64,000 nt of DNA from Manihot esculenta (lineage: Eukaryota; Streptophyta; Magnoliopsida; Malpighiales; Euphorbiaceae), in NCBI RefSeq assembly GCF_001659605.2, contig NC_035171.2, forward strand, positions 2,982,325-3,046,324, read 5' to 3'. Position numbers and translations under genes: made by a program. Shown in pieces: positions 44,695-57,115 of the stretch (its first letter is position 1; each line of letters opens with the position of its first letter). Under the pieces are notes generated by a model. The model saw only the letters and a list, made by a program, of their open reading frames with translations. It did no database searches and was not told the origin of the DNA.

Positions 44695-44842
44695 AGTCCA
44701 GATGTGGCCTGCACTACGCCCCTGGCACTATGTAAGAGAAAGACCGGATGTGGCCTGCACTACGCCCCCGGCACCATGGAATATGTATGTTATGTTATGT
44801 ATAAGAGAAAGACCAGGTGTGGCCTGCACTATGCCCCTGGCA
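44695..44842 (+). repeat. Triplicated CCAG...CTGG hairpin unit, E3 LTR
   Basis: Units TGTGGCCTGCACTACGCCCC flanked by CCAG/CCGG and CTGG/CCGG, at about 44698, 44742 and 44811. In the second unit both arms change together (CCGG with CCGG), which keeps pairing. Confidence 0.75.
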
Positions 44843-45477
44843 TGATTGGATTATGTAGAGGGCTAGATGGTGACAAGTTCATCCTTGATATGATTAGTTG
44901 TGATGTGATGCATTCCATGATAGCATGTGTTTTAAATGCTTTATGATTCTGCTCACTGGGCTCTAGTAGCTCACCCCTCTCCCAAATTCCCCAGGTTTGC
45001 AGGTACGGGTTAGACAGAGAAGTCAAGAAGAGTAATGAAGTCATGTATGTAATAGTTAGAATGTGGACATGACAGACTGTATTATGATGTATAGATATGT
45101 AATGTAACGATATTGAGGTTAGAAGTGTGCTTGACCATAGTATGATGTAATCCCTTTTTGAAACATGATCTTAATGTTATTGATGTCCATGTTTAGCCAA
45201 CTCAACACTTGTTATGCCACCCATTGGGGGCATTGATGAGATCCCACAGAGGGGTCAAGTTTATGTTTATGTATATGTTCAGTGCATGCACAGGTTGAGT
45301 TTGGTGTATGATAGAATGTATGAAAGAAAAGTTTTAAATTTTTATGTATGTTGTTGATCATGTATGGGATTAAACAGGTTTACAGGTAACATGTCAGGCT
45401 TGCTACGGGTCCCGGCGGCCTTAAGCCGATCCGGATCCTAGCGCCGGTAGCGGTCCGATTTTTGGGTCGTTACAGAA

Positions 45478-45491
45478 TGGTATCAGAGCCC
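45478..45491 (+). other. E3 primer binding site (tRNA-Met type)
   Basis: TGGTATCAGAGCCC, after GAA following the LTR. Confidence 0.9.
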
Positions 45492-45736
45492 TAGGTTCAT
45501 ATGGTCGGACCTAGAGTGTCGGGCTCAAAGATGTTATAGAAGGTCAAGCACAATAGGAAGATCATGTCCACTAGGATAGGATGTGGAGTTCTGTCTTGTA
45601 TGATGATGTGAAATGCCATGATTATATACATGTGCATTAATGATATGCTATGATGTGTGATGCGGGTTCATGTGTGCCCACATGAACCATATGATGCTAA
45701 TGTTTATGTGATGTGTACTGTTTTTCAGAAAACAGG

Positions 45737-46150
45737 ATGAGAGGAACTCGTCGATCAACAAGATTGACTGGAGTACCACCTGAGGATGAGGGCACGAACG
45801 CCCGTCCTCCAGCATTGCCTAGGGCAATGTCTAGTAGGTCTAGCAGAGAAAGAGCAGTAAGAGACCCTAAAAGGTCTTTGGATCTGGGTAGAAGCAGATC
45901 AGTCAGAGGAACAGTTCAGGGAGGAGCGTCAGAGGATATGGGGGATGACATGGATGTAGAGCAGAGGAGGGATGGCAGTCTGGGAGTTAACATGTCAGAA
46001 GAAGGAATGAGAGAATCCCAAGGAGGCACTCAGGCCTCGGGATTTGTTCAGCCACCTTACTACCCACCCTTCTCACAAAACCCTGGGTATTCGATGGGAG
46101 ACACATCGGATTACCACAGCTTTAGCCCTTATCCCACACAGATGCCATAC
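45737..46150 (+). pseudogene. E3 gag start, cut by Athila
   Basis: 138 open codons from MRGTRRSTRLTG through the acidic [12 protein letters not shown] stretch to PYPTQMPY, the same proline/tyrosine-rich leader as in E1. The frame enters the Athila LTR at 46151. No stop occurs before that, so E3 may have been intact when Athila landed. The expected target copy is CATAC at 46146-46150. Confidence 0.88.
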
Positions 46151-46300
46151 TGATCAAGCATAATTTAGCCACATTTTTATCATAATTATTATTGCTTATT
46201 TACACATTTTTTAGTTTAATTTATGGTTTTTATCTTGTTTTTACAGAAAAGGAAGCAATTGGAAAATGGGAGAAAAAGTGCAGAAAAATTACAAAGGGAT

Positions 46301-46450
46301 GATTTGCCCAGTGATTTGCCCAAGAAACTCGAAGATCACTGGCCAAATCACTCGTAGAGACATAGAGGACTAACTCACAGAGAAGTGATCTGGTCAGCGA
46401 TTTGCCCAATCACTTGAAGAAACTGGTCAAATCACCGGGCAAATCACTTT
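46301..46450 (+). repeat. GTGATTTGCCCA motif cluster in Athila LTR
   Basis: GATTTGCCCA at 46301, 46313 and 46399, with reverse-complement forms (GGGCAAATCAC at 46438; GGCCAAATCAC at about 46341). The same motif recurs in pol and after pol. Confidence 0.85.
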
Positions 46451-46674
46451 CACAACAGAAACTGACAGCAGAGCGGGAATTTGGGCAGAAAACAGGAATC
46501 CGAATTTTCAGAAGTCCAAATCCAACTCAATCACTATCAATACAAATCCAAGAGCCACGAAAGAGTCTCTCATCCAAGGAATTCCAATTGCAATTAAAAT
46601 CAACATCAAAAGAGGAGTTAAACACCAAATCAAAGAGGGATTTTAAAACCCTAGATGGAGAGAAATTCTGCAGC

Positions 46675-46682
46675 TATAAAAG
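46675..46682 (+). promoter_or_regulatory. TATA box, Athila LTR
   Basis: TATAAAAG preceded by GCAGC, about 525 bp into the LTR. A likely start of the genomic transcript. Confidence 0.7.
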
Positions 46683-47579
46683 GAGAGCCTCCAAACCAAC
46701 AAAATCATCATCTTGGATCAGCAACTCAACTCGCCAGAAACTCTCTAGCATTTTTCTTCCTTTCTTTTTTTTCATCTTTTTGTATTTAGTCCACCATGAG
46801 TGGCTAAACTCTTTCTTTTCTAGTTGAAGTTGGTGAATTTCAGATTTTGTTATGAATTGGGAGATTTAAATCTCCATTGTTAAACTTCTATTTATTCTCA
46901 ATATTTATGCAATTTGAGCTTTCCATAATTATTACTTTGCTTTTAGAATCAATAAGGGCCCATTGCTTTTAAATTGCTTAAGTAATATTGTTTGAATGAT
47001 TTAGGTCCGTAATTGCTTAGGTTGTTCAAATACACATTTAATCAAATTGCATAATCTAAACTTGACCACGCGGTTGGCAAGGATAGAATTGGGTTTCTCT
47101 AAGTCTTAATGCAGTCAACAGTTGTTCGATGCTACAATGCCCCAAGGACGTTCCTTGGCAACTTGTTGATTAGTGTTTGATTAGCGAACGTTTCCTAATC
47201 AAACTAGAACTAAGGAGGAATTTGGATTGTGAGAAGCGTCTTCCACATCCTAAACTAATTTATTGAGATAAATAGGAGAGTTAAAGAATCAATGATCAAT
47301 TCTAAACAATCTGACATAAGATCCATACTTCAACTAGAAGCTTTTCTCTTATTGATTTACTCATCTTTAAATTATTGCTTTCTTTTGCTATTTAGTTTTA
47401 ATTCATCAACTCAAACCCCCCTCTTTTAATTATTTGTTATTTACTCATCTTGGTTATTATTAGGAAGATCTTTAGTGTCAATTCCCTGTGGTTCGACCCT
47501 ATTGCCACTATCTACAAGTTTATTGTTGATTGTTTAATAGGTTTATTTTTTACGGCTTCGACAACCGCCTATCAAAAAT

Positions 47580-47597
47580 TGGCGCCGTTGCCGGGGA
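47580..47597 (+). other. Athila primer binding site (tRNA-Asp type)
   Basis: TGGCGCCGTTGCCGGGGA, complementary to the 3' end of tRNA-Asp, five bases after the LTR. Confidence 0.88.
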
Positions 47598-47626
47598 ATT
47601 GATTTAAACTAACGTATTTTCCCTTT

Positions 47627-48727
47627 ATGACCAGGTCTGGCCGTAAAGACACTCTTCTTTACGACCCGGAGATTGAAAAGACTGCCAAGAGCTTAAGGAA
47701 GCAAGCAAATTTGAGGAACCAAGCCTCAAAACCATCTTCATCAACAACTCCACCTCACAGACCACCTACTGCCCCTGCTGAAGAAATTTCTGCACCAGCA
47801 GAAACTTCCATTACCGCACCTGCTACAGCAGAATTTTTACCAGAAACTGAATTTCTGGTCATGGCAGAAAATCCAGCAATGGCAGCACCACCTGCTGCAC
47901 ATGTAGAAGCTGAAAATCAAGCAAGAAACGTGCCCATCCAAGAACCACAGCCATGGGAGAGAACTCTTGGAGAGTTAGCTGAACAAGCAGGAGATCAAGC
48001 ACCCTTATGCATTGAATATCCCCTATTGACAGCACCATTCGAGCTAAGGACAGGTCTGATTCATCTCCTTCCTAAATTCAGAGGCCTAGAGAATGAAGAT
48101 CCTCACAAGCATTTGAAGGCATTCCACGTTGTGTGCTCAACCATGAGACCCCAAGGTATTCCAGAAGAGGACATCAAACTTAGAGCCTTCCCTTTTTCCC
48201 TTGAAGACTATGCCAAAGAATGGCTATTCTACTTGCCACCCGGATCCATCACATCATGGGCTGATATGGTAAGAGCATTCTTGAGAAAATTCTTCCCAAC
48301 CTCAAAAGCCATAGGCATCCGTCGAGAGATTAGTGGCATAAGGCAAAAGCACTCTAAAGGCTTGTATGAGTACTGGGAGAGGTTCAAAAAGTTATGCACA
48401 AGCTGCCCTCGGCATGATATTTCTGACCAATCTCTCATTGAGTACTTCTATGGAGGTTTGCTACCCTCAGAGAGAAAATTTATTGACGCAGCCTGTGGAG
48501 GAACAATTGAAAAAAAATCACCTCGAGAGATGAGGGACTTGATTTCCTCCATGGCTGCAGCTTCTCAACAATTTGGAGACCAAGAGCTGCCAACAAGAAA
48601 TGTAAATGAGGTGAGTAATTCCATTTTATCATCCCAACTTTCTGAACTCACCAATGCTGTCTGTAGCCTTGTTGTGAGTCAAACCCAACAAGTCCAGCAG
48701 ATTCAGCAGCCCAAGACATGTGGAATA
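47627..48727 (+). CDS. Athila gag-pol, part 1 (gag)
   Basis: Begins MTRSGRKDTLLYDPEIEK and stays open for exactly 367 codons to the E4 insertion. An Ala/Pro/Glu-rich leader precedes the capsid region (about residues 120-290: LIHLLPKFRGLENEDP, WLFYLPPGSITSWADM, SKGLYEYWERFKKLCTSCP, IEYFYGGLLPSERKFIDAA). It ends at CGI, the first part of a zinc knuckle whose remaining residues (C, H, C) lie at 58180 onward. Removing E4 and one GAATA copy restores the same frame, so this gene was open when E4 landed. Gag would form the particle shell. Confidence 0.9.
48723..48727. repeat. E4 target site duplication, left
   Basis: GAATA, matching 58175-58179, both inside the Athila zinc-knuckle codons. Confidence 0.93.
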
Positions 48728-49384
48728 TGTAACGACCCGAAAATCCGGACCGCTACCGGCGCTAGGATCCAGATCGGCATAAGGCCGCCGGGACCCGTAG
48801 CAAGCCTACTATGCATCCTGTACAGCTGATATAATCCCAAACATGATCAAACATATCCATAAAACATTTAAAACTTTACCTTTAACCAGTTTGACCTGTG
48901 TATGCACTATGACTGAACTCATAGAACCCCTAGGGTCAGCATACCCTATGTCAAACTCGGTCCATCACATGTAATAATATAAAATAAAACTCATGTACAA
49001 AGGGATTATCCAACTCGGGCCAAGCACAATACTATAACTCTGAACATATAACATAATATCATTATGCAATACAACTCTTTTTTTTTTTTTTTACATCAAT
49101 ACATAACCTTACATTACATCATGTCCACTACTATTCTATTACATATCAAGACCATAACCATATCTTGCCGTCTTCCTGAACTACCTCTGACCCTGCAAAC
49201 CTAGGGTTAGGGGAGAGGGGTGAGCTAAAAAGCCCAGTGAGCAGAAACCATAAAAGAAAACAATTCATCTTAACATATGCTATCATGGAATGCATCACAT
49301 CACAAATATATCACTTCAAGGATGATTCTGTCACCAATAGCCCTCTACATATCAATCTCGTACCATAACAAGTCAACAATACTA

Positions 49385-49501
49385 TATGCCAGGGGCGATA
49401 CGGCCACGCCTGGACCCCATATGCTCTATGCCAGGGGCGATACGGCCACGCCTGGACTTCTCATGCTCTATGCCAGGGGCGATACGGCCACACCTGGACT
49501 T
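49385..49501 (-). repeat. Triplicated CCAGG...CCTGG hairpin unit, E4 3' LTR
   Basis: Three units ATGCCAGGGGCGATACGGCC then ACGCCTGGAC, about 55 and 45 bp apart. Confidence 0.85.
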
Positions 49502-49936
49502 CTCATCTCATATCATATCGTACATGCCATATCATATCATTCCATATCATGTCATAACATACTGAGGGCTAGAGGATCATCCAGTATCCATCCACATCAT
49601 CATCATCGTATTATGCAATGCATCATATTCGTGAATTCTAATGCAAACAACCTATTGCATAACATGGTATTCATGATGCATGAACATGCTTGAACATGCT
49701 AAAAACATTTGATTTAAAACATAAGGGTTAGTTCCACTCACCTCTGGCTAGCTCTGGACTAACTCTGAAGCAGCTAACACTGCTAAACACCTCGGTTCCT
49801 CGGGTCCGATCCTACACAGGTGGACTCCAGTGAGGTGCCAAACATACTCTAAACAGCTCATAAACAACTACCCAAAAACCCCCTAAAGCATCACTTAAAC
49901 ATGCATAGAAAACACTCAAGAAAAGGCTGGGCAGGG

Positions 49937-50185
49937 CACTTTCGGCAGCACCTTCGGCGGCCGAAAGTCCCAGACAGAGACGAAAGTCAGGCAGGTTCGG
50001 CGGCACCTTCGGCGACCGAACCCTCTCTCCAGAGACTAAAGTCAGGCACTTTCGGCGGCCGAACATTACCTTCAGCGGCCGAAAGTCTGCTTTCAAGCCA
50101 AAACTCAACTTTCGGGGGCAAGGTTAGGCGGCCAATCCCTGCATCCTCAGGCAGGTTCGGCGGCCGAAACCACCTTCGGCGGCCG
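49937..50185 (-). repeat. GGCCGAA palindrome cluster, E4 3' LTR, downstream of TATA
   Basis: Multiple TTCGGCGGCCGAA sites and single-base variants. Confidence 0.85.
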
Positions 50186-50864
50186 AACCTGAGTTCATCC
50201 AGAACTCAGCCTTTGTGCATTTCAAGCCTCCCAAACCTTCCATATACCCCAAAACAAGCACCCAACTTCTCAAACACATGCATACATCCTTAACCATGCA
50301 CAAAGGAGCTCAAACAAGCTTAAACTCCCAAAAACAACATCTAAAGCATACATAGATAGTTTATGACCCACATAGGCCAAAACCACCAAAACAAACCAAA
50401 CCTCACATACTCTTTCCCAATCATGCATACTCTCTCCCATAAGCTCAAGGGGCTTGAAAACTGACCTAAACCCCAACACAAACATCACATGAACATACAT
50501 TATCATACATTGGGCATAAAACCCACATAAACCCTAACATGCATATCTACCCATACTCAACCATCAAAACCGCTTAAAACTCACTTAAAACTTCATGAAA
50601 CGTAAAGAAAAGCATAGATCCACACTTACCTCTTGAAGATCGAGGGTTTGTGCGAGCTCTAACTTGGAGATGGGAGGAAACTACTCCTTGGGTCTCCAAG
50701 CTCCCAAAACTTTGATCTAAGCTTGAAAACTCTTCAAAACAACCATGGAACTCATAAAAATATGAAGGAGATGAAGAGAAAACATGAAAATGACCAAAGG
50801 AGGACATGAACACACCTGAGCTCGAGAATGGGGAGAAATCTCGCCCATTTTCGGTCTGAGGGGC

Positions 50865-50871
50865 TTTTATA
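50865..50871 (-). promoter_or_regulatory. TATA box, E4 3' LTR
   Basis: TATAAAA on the minus strand. Flanked on the element's upstream side by a second palindrome cluster (50888-51050). Confidence 0.75.
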
Positions 50872-51249
50872 GGTGGCCAGCCAAACCTCCTTCGGCGGCC
50901 TAACATGCATGCAAAACACCCCCATGTTCGGAGGCCGAACTTGAGGTTCGGCGGCCGAGCCTGGTTTGTTCAAACATAGCTTTCGGGGGCCAAAAGCACT
51001 CCCGAAACCTTCCCATGTTCGGCGGCCGAACTTCACTTTCGGCAGCCGAACCTGGCAAAAACCTCCTTGGTGTTTTCTTTTCAAAACTCAAATCTTTTTC
51101 ATTTAAAACCATGAAATCAGTAAAAAAATCATTTTAGAAATCACATTTTACCCCTCTAGAAGACTCTGGCATCATCAAAATTCCATATTCCAACGGAGAT
51201 TCCGCCGGAAGGTAGGGATTCCGATGCCGGAATCTAGCAGGGTATTACA

Positions 51250-51265
51250 TTCTTCCCCCCTTTAA
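51250..51265 (-). other. E4 polypurine tract
   Basis: TTCTTCCCCCCTTTAA on the plus strand, next to the 3' LTR. Confidence 0.82.
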
Positions 51266-51379
51266 GAACATTCGTCCTCGAATGTTCAAACAAAAAAACA
51301 GGCAACTCAAAGCATAGCATCTAACATACATAAGCAAGCAAGCAACAAGCAAGCAAAACCTAAAAACCTCTCTTCTAAA

Positions 51380-53752
51380 AGTGAGACACGGTCATTGCTG
51401 GAGTATAAACTCTCGGTCTCCCCGGTGAACTTTTCATCTTAAGGTGATTCTAAGGGGCTTTCACCATCGGGATTTCCTTGTTTCCACACTTTCTGACTTG
51501 TGTGTCTGCAGTCCGTACTAGCTGCTCAACATAGGTGAGATCCTCTACGGTCTCCACCTCTGGTTCCTTTATGAACCTCACTCGGACCCGACACGAACTC
51601 ATGTATCGTGGAAACATGGAAAAACGAATGGATCTCTTCCATTGAAGTGGGTAAACCTAACTCGTGGGATACATTCCCAAATCCTTTGCAGGATTTCAAA
51701 GGGTCTAATGTATCTGAGAGCTAATTTACCTTTCCGCCCATAGCGAATCACCCTCTCTTTAGGAGACACCTCCAGCAAACCTCGACTTCCTCGAGAACCT
51801 AAACACGCTTCCGCCTCGCACTCTGACAAAAACTCTTCTTCTCTTCTGAAACTCTACATGCCTCTTGCGGACGGCTCCATACTCTCCTGCTGACTCACAG
51901 TAGTTCTGATTCTTCTCATCTTCTGACTATTGGCTTTCTTCTTACTATACTAAGGGATGGGGTAAGCTGCCAAATGGTTTCCGGTTGAGGGCATCTATCG
52001 AAATATCTGCCTCAGCCGAATATACCGAACCTTGAAGTCGCGAATACCACGCAGTTTTTACCCATCTCCTATACCTCATGTTCTTCTCCCTTGACTCAAG
52101 ATGTATCGCAAGCTCTTCCGATCTGTAAGGATCTGTCCACATACCTTATGCAGGTATCGCCTCCACATCTTGAGTGCAAGTATTACCATTGCCATCTCTG
52201 GATCGTGTGTAAGATGATTCAACTCATGCTTCTTCAGCTACCTAGAAGCATAAGCAATCATCCTGCCACTTTACATTAACACACAACCTAGTCCCACACG
52301 GGACGCATCACAGGACACTGTGAAATCTCCATCACTGGCGGACAGAGCTACCACTGGTGCTGACATCAACCTTTCCTTTGGCTTTTCAAAGCCTTCTTCA
52401 ATCTGAGTATACCACACACCCTCTGGTTCTTCTTGATCCATCTGGCCATAGGAGCGGCAACTCTAGAGAAGTTCTAGATGAACCTCCATTAGGTAACCTG
52501 CCCAACCCAAAAAAGCTCTTGATCTTAGTCACTACAAGGGGCCTGGGCTAGTTAGCTACAACTTTAACTTTCTCAGGTCTACTTCACTTTTCTTTCTCCG
52601 ACACACATGACCCAAGAAGGATATGCTCCTTGACCAGAACTCACATTGGAGAACTAGGCATCCAAGCCATGTTCCCTCAAGGTCTGCAATCCTGATTTCA
52701 GATAATGGGCATACTCTTCTGCATTTCTGGGACTCACCGAGGTACCGTCGATGAAGACAATAACGGAGTGATCCAGAAATCAATTAAAACTCTGCTTATG
52801 AGATCCATGAATGCTGTAGGGGCGTTCATTAACCCGAACGACATTCCTAGAAGCTCATAGTGCCCATATCTGGTTCTAAACACTGCTCTTTGTACATCTT
52901 CTTCCTTGATCTTAACTGATGGTACCTAGACTTCAGATCTATCTTGGAAAGGCAACCAGCTCCTGCTAGCTGGCTTAAAATAGATCGTCGATCCAAGGTA
53001 ACAAATGCTTGTTCTGGGTAGTGACTTTGTTCAACGACTAGTGGTCGACACAAAGTCCTAGGGATCCATCCTTCATCCTCATAACAACACTGGAACACCC
53101 CAAGGCGAAGTGCTCAGTCAGATGGGAACCCTTACTACCAACTCTTACAACTGATCCTTATAACTCTTTTAACTCTGTTGATACCATCCTGTGGGGAGGG
53201 ATAGAGATTGGTCCAATTCCATGCATTACTTCTATTTTTAAACTCTATCTCCCTGACAGGTGGTAGTCCTGGGAACTCATCTGGGGAAACATCTAAACTC
53301 TCTAACAATGGGCACTGAGGCGGGCTCCCTGACCTGACTGCTATACTCTCTCTGACGAGCTAGAACCCCTGATGACTTTTCCTGAACAACCTACGAGCCT
53401 ATAGGGTTGATACTGAACCTCTAGGTATCCCTATTCTGTCCCCTCTAAGGACTACCTCTGATCCATCCTGACCTCTGAACCTGACTACCTTGTCTCTGCA
53501 GACTAGGTAGTACCACTGGTAGAAGAATCAATCCAACCCTAGAATGACGTCAAACAGTCAAATCTAGAACCGCTAGGTCAGCTGGAAGGCATCTACTCAC
53601 AACACATACACTGACTATACCGGCAGACTGACTCTGCCACAGATGGATCACACTTGGGTGCACTGACCCTAAGGGGATACTCTAACCCATAAGCTATCAA
53701 CCCAACCTCACAAGGGCTCACAAGCAAACGAATAAAGGAGAAACATCAGGGT
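51380..53752 (-). pseudogene. E4 pol remnant, integrase core deleted
   Basis: Minus-strand pol in many short broken frames. Still recognisable: protease region (53550-53750), RT pieces such as LAGAGCLSKIDLKSRYHQL (about 52950) and [12 protein letters not shown] (52640), the RNase H end (DALNRKPFGSLPH, about 51970), then directly the integrase C-terminal region (GRKGKLALRYIRPFEIL, 51700). In E2 about 1.05 kb separates these last two blocks and encodes the integrase zinc site and the catalytic core. That stretch is absent here. Cannot encode a working polymerase or integrase. Confidence 0.85.
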
Positions 53753-55390
53753 TCATAAAACAGACACATCAGAACACACCAGAGTGAGATTACCTGATCC
53801 CATCGGGTTCGATGTGTTAGCCTCCTGCTGGGTCATGGCGAAGATCCGCGCTGGAGCTGATGGACCTTCCCCACGGGAACCTGCTGAAGAAGGGGCTGTC
53901 CCCCTGTCTCCGCCTCTACCACTACCCTGAAACATGACTGGAGCTGATGGCTGTACCATACTGCCTGGAGTTGTCTGATGGGACGGTGTCATAAAAGCTG
54001 CCTTAGGGCACTCTCGAGCTATGTGCCCCTCCTGGCCGCATCTGTAACATGCTGTAGTCCCAAACCGACAGACTCCCTTGTGCGGCCTACCGCACCTCGT
54101 ACACTCTGCAACCTCCGTGTCTGAGCTCGAGCCACCTCCTAATCCCAGACCAGACTTTATCCGATTCCAGAACTTGTTCTTCTTTGATCTTCTGAGACCT
54201 CTGTCTCCCTTCTTACTTTTTGTGATAGCCTCGCTTAGAGGGGAGAGATTAACATCACTTGTCCCCGGGAGTTTGGAATCCGAAGACTGTGCCACGTACT
54301 GTTTAACCGTTCCTTGAATGATAGCACTAGCCTCCATTTTTCGTGCCATATCCACTATAGCATGGAAACTCTCCCTTTCTGCTGCTTGAATCAACGAGGA
54401 ATACCTGTAGTGAAGCTTCATAACATATCTCCTAGACTTCTTCAGGTCTGTGTCAAGACCTTGTCCTGCAAACGGCAACAGCTCCAGGAACCTGTCCGTG
54501 AACTCCTCTACGCTCATCTCTTCCGTCTGCCTTAGCTGCTCAAACTCAATCATCTTCAGTTCTCTGGAACTATCTGGAAAAGCCCATCCTGCAAACTCAT
54601 TGGCAAACTGCTCCCAGGATAAGCTCTCCAACCTTGGGTCCACATAGTTTTTGAACCACTCCCTTGCCTTCTTGCATTTCAATGTGAACCCTGCCATCTG
54701 AATGGCTCTACTGTCACTTGCTCCTAGCTCATCTGTTATCATCTTTACCGTTCTGAGATACTCAAAAGGGTCATCGCCTGCTTCGAACTTGGGGGCATCC
54801 AACTTGAGGTAATCTGTCATCTTTACTTTACCCCCGACTGAGGAACCAGGTTTGGGTATCCGGACATCAGGGACTATTGGTTCTGCTGGTGGAGGAGGTG
54901 TAGCATCCCCTGGGTTAGGGTTTGCTGGACCTGGGAAAAAGGGTGAGGATGGAAACATGGGGTACTGTGGGTACGGTGGGTAAAAGGGAGGATAGGGCAT
55001 AAAGGTGGGATATGGGTTATGGCTAAAGAAATCCGATGTACCTCCCATCGGATACCCTGGCCCTTGCGGGTAGGGTGGATACTGTGGTGGAACAAAGCCC
55101 GAGGCGTGAGTGCCTCCTTGGGACTCTCCCATATCCTCTACTGACATACTCATGCCCAAACTACTATCTCTTCTCTGGTTATCCTCCTCTGTTTCCATCA
55201 CATCCGCTGACACACCTTCATGAACTGATCTCCTCCGACCTGTATCAAAAGACCTTCTAGGGTCCCTTGATGTATCTTCTCTGCTTGTTCTACAAGATCT
55301 TGCCCTCTGCAGAGCAGGGGGATGGGCATCCATGCCCTCATTTTCTGGCGGAGCTCCAGTCAATCTAGCAGATCGACGAGTTCCTCTCAT
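53753..55390 (-). CDS. E4 gag, open reading frame
   Basis: From ATG 55390 ([12 protein letters not shown]) 545 codons are open. Proline/tyrosine-rich leader, capsid ([40 protein letters not shown]), a basic KSKKGDRGLRRSKKNKFWNR stretch, then two Cys boxes CTRCGRPHKGVC and CYRCGQEGHIAREC (54000-54110), the nucleic-acid-binding zinc knuckles. The frame closes in the protease region (CSDVSVL) where pol decay begins. A complete gag next to a dead pol suggests that gag, or at least its RNA, was still useful for packaging. The start at 55390 is preferred over the upstream ATG at 55456 because all relatives share it. Confidence 0.88.
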   Translation of the reverse strand: MRGTRRSARLTGAPPENEGMDAHPPALQRARSCRTSREDTSRDPRRSFDTGRRRSVHEGVSADVMETEEDNQRRDSSLGMSMSVEDMGESQGGTHASGFVPPQYPPYPQGPGYPMGGTSDFFSHNPYPTFMPYPPFYPPYPQYPMFPSSPFFPGPANPNPGDATPPPPAEPIVPDVRIPKPGSSVGGKVKMTDYLKLDAPKFEAGDDPFEYLRTVKMITDELGASDSRAIQMAGFTLKCKKAREWFKNYVDPRLESLSWEQFANEFAGWAFPDSSRELKMIEFEQLRQTEEMSVEEFTDRFLELLPFAGQGLDTDLKKSRRYVMKLHYRYSSLIQAAERESFHAIVDMARKMEASAIIQGTVKQYVAQSSDSKLPGTSDVNLSPLSEAITKSKKGDRGLRRSKKNKFWNRIKSGLGLGGGSSSDTEVAECTRCGRPHKGVCRFGTTACYRCGQEGHIARECPKAAFMTPSHQTTPGSMVQPSAPVMFQGSGRGGDRGTAPSSAGSRGEGPSAPARIFAMTQQEANTSNPMGSGNLTLVCSDVSVL

Positions 55391-55636
55391 CTTGACTTCT
55401 GAAAGCATAACATAACACATAAACATTAGCATCAAATGGTTCATGTGCAAACACATGAACCCGCATCACATACATAGCATATCATGAATGCACATGCATA
55501 AAATCATGGCATTTCACATCATAATACAAGACAGGACTCCATATCCTATCCTAGTGGACATGATCTTCCTATTGTGCTTGTCCTACTATAACCTCTATGA
55601 GCCCGACAAACTATAGGTCCGACCATGTGAACCTAG

Positions 55637-55650
55637 GGCTCTAATACCAT
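55637..55650 (-). other. E4 primer binding site (one mismatch)
   Basis: The minus strand reads TGGTATTAGAGCCC; one C-to-T change from the tRNA-Met-type site in E1-E3. Confidence 0.82.
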
Positions 55651-56310
55651 TCTGTAACGACCCGAAAATCCGGACCGCTACCGGCACTAGGATCCAGATC
55701 GGCATAAGGCCGCCGAGACCCGTAGCAAGCCTACTATGCATCCTGTACAGCTGGTATAATCCCAAACATGATCAAACATATCCATAAAACATTTAAAACT
55801 TTACCTTTAACCAGTTTGACCTGTGTATGCACTATGACTGAACTCATAGAACCCCTAGGGTCAGCATACCCTATGTCAAACTCGATCCATCACATGTAAT
55901 AATATAAAATAAAACTCATGTACAAAGGGATTATCCAACTCGGGCCAAGCACAATACTATAACTCTGAACATATAACATAATATCATTATGCAATACAAC
56001 TCTTTTTTTTTTTTTTTTACATCAATACATAACCTTACATTACATCATGTCCACTACTATTCTATTACATATCAAGACCATAACCATATCTTGCCGTCTT
56101 CCTGAACTACCTCTGACCCTGCAAACCTAGGGTTAGGGGAGAGGGGTGAGCTAAAAAGCCCAGTGAGCAGAAACCATAAAAGAAAACAATTCATCTTAAC
56201 ATATGCTATCATGGAATGCATCACATCACAAATATATCACTTCAAGGATGATTCTGTCACCAATAGCCCTCTACATATCAATCTCGTACCATAACAAGTC
56301 AACAATACTA

Positions 56311-56425
56311 TATGCCAGGGGCGATACGGCCACGCCTGGACTCCATATGCTCTATGCCAGGGGCGATACGGCCACGCCTGGACTTCTCATGCTCTATGCC
56401 AGGGGCGATACGGCCACACCTGGAC
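56311..56425 (-). repeat. Triplicated CCAGG...CCTGG hairpin unit, E4 5' LTR
   Basis: Same three units as 49385-49501. Confidence 0.85.
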
Positions 56426-56864
56426 TTCTCATCTCATATCATATCATACATGCCATATCATATCATTCCATATCATGTCATAACATACTGAGGGCTAGAG
56501 GATCATCCAGTATCCATCCACATCATCATCATCGTATTATGCAATGCATCATATTCGTGAATTCTAATGCAAACAACCTATTGCATAACATGGTATTCAT
56601 GATGCATGAACATGCTTGAACATGCTAAAAACATTTGATTTAAAACATAAGGGTTAGTTCCACTCACCTCTGGCTAGCTCTGGACTAACTCTGAAGCAGC
56701 TAACACTGCTAAACACCTCGGTTCCTCGAGTCCGATCCTACACAGGTGGACTTCAGTGAGGTGCCAAACATACTCTAAACAGCTCATAAACAACTACCCA
56801 AAAACCCCCTAAAGCATCACTTACACATGCATAGAAAACACTCAAGAAAAGGCTGGGCAGGGCA

Positions 56865-57115
56865 CTTTCGGCGGCACCTTCGGCGGCCGAAAGTCCCAGA
56901 CAGAGACGAAAGTCAGGCAGGTTCGGCGGCACCTTCGGCGACCGAACCCTCTCTCCAGAGAATAAAGTCAGGCACTTTCGGCGGCCGAACATTACCTTCG
57001 GCGGCCGAAAGTCTGCTTTCAAGCCAAAACTCAACTTTCGGGGGCAAGGTTAGGCGGCCAATCCCTGCATCCTCAGGCAGGTTCGGCGGCCGAAACCACC
57101 TTCGGCGGCCGAACC
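56865..57115 (-). repeat. GGCCGAA palindrome cluster, E4 5' LTR, downstream of TATA
   Basis: Counterpart of 49937-50185. Several sites mutated there are intact here. Confidence 0.85.

Larger units (their letters stand above)
43250..45474 (+). repeat. E3 5' LTR
   Basis: 2225 bp, TGTAATACCCGG...GGGTCGTTACA. Same architecture as E1 in the opposite orientation. Confidence 0.9.
43250..46150 (+). mobile_element. E3: Tekay-type element, left part only
   Basis: Inserted in the right LTR of E2. Contains its left LTR (43250-45474), primer site and the start of gag (45737-46150), where an Athila element interrupts it. The remainder lies outside the window. Its LTR is closer to E1 than to E2 (for example TGTAATACCCGGCTAGACTC and CACTATAAAAGGGTCCC). 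Confidence 0.88.
46151..47574 (+). repeat. Athila 5' LTR
   Basis: 1424 bp starting TGATCAAGCATAATTT and ending CCGCCTATCA. Carries several GATTTGCCCA-type motifs in both orientations (46301-46450) and a TATA box at 46675. Confidence 0.88.
48728..51249 (-). repeat. E4 3' LTR (left side)
   Basis: 2522 bp, TGTAACGACCCG...GGGTATTACA on the plus strand. Confidence 0.93.

Noticed and set aside
46402..46827. 141-codon frame in the Athila LTR
   Set aside because: It lies wholly inside the LTR, spans the TATA box and has low complexity. No family recognised.
48728..48730. Athila gag simply ending at the stop after KIRTATGARI...
   Set aside because: The residues after CGIC come from the E4 LTR. The true gag resumes after the second GAATA at 58175.
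49277..49693. 138-codon frame with YARGDTATPG repeats (also 56203-56619)
   Set aside because: It is a translation of the triplicated hairpin units in the E4 LTR, on the strand opposite to the element. Not a gene.
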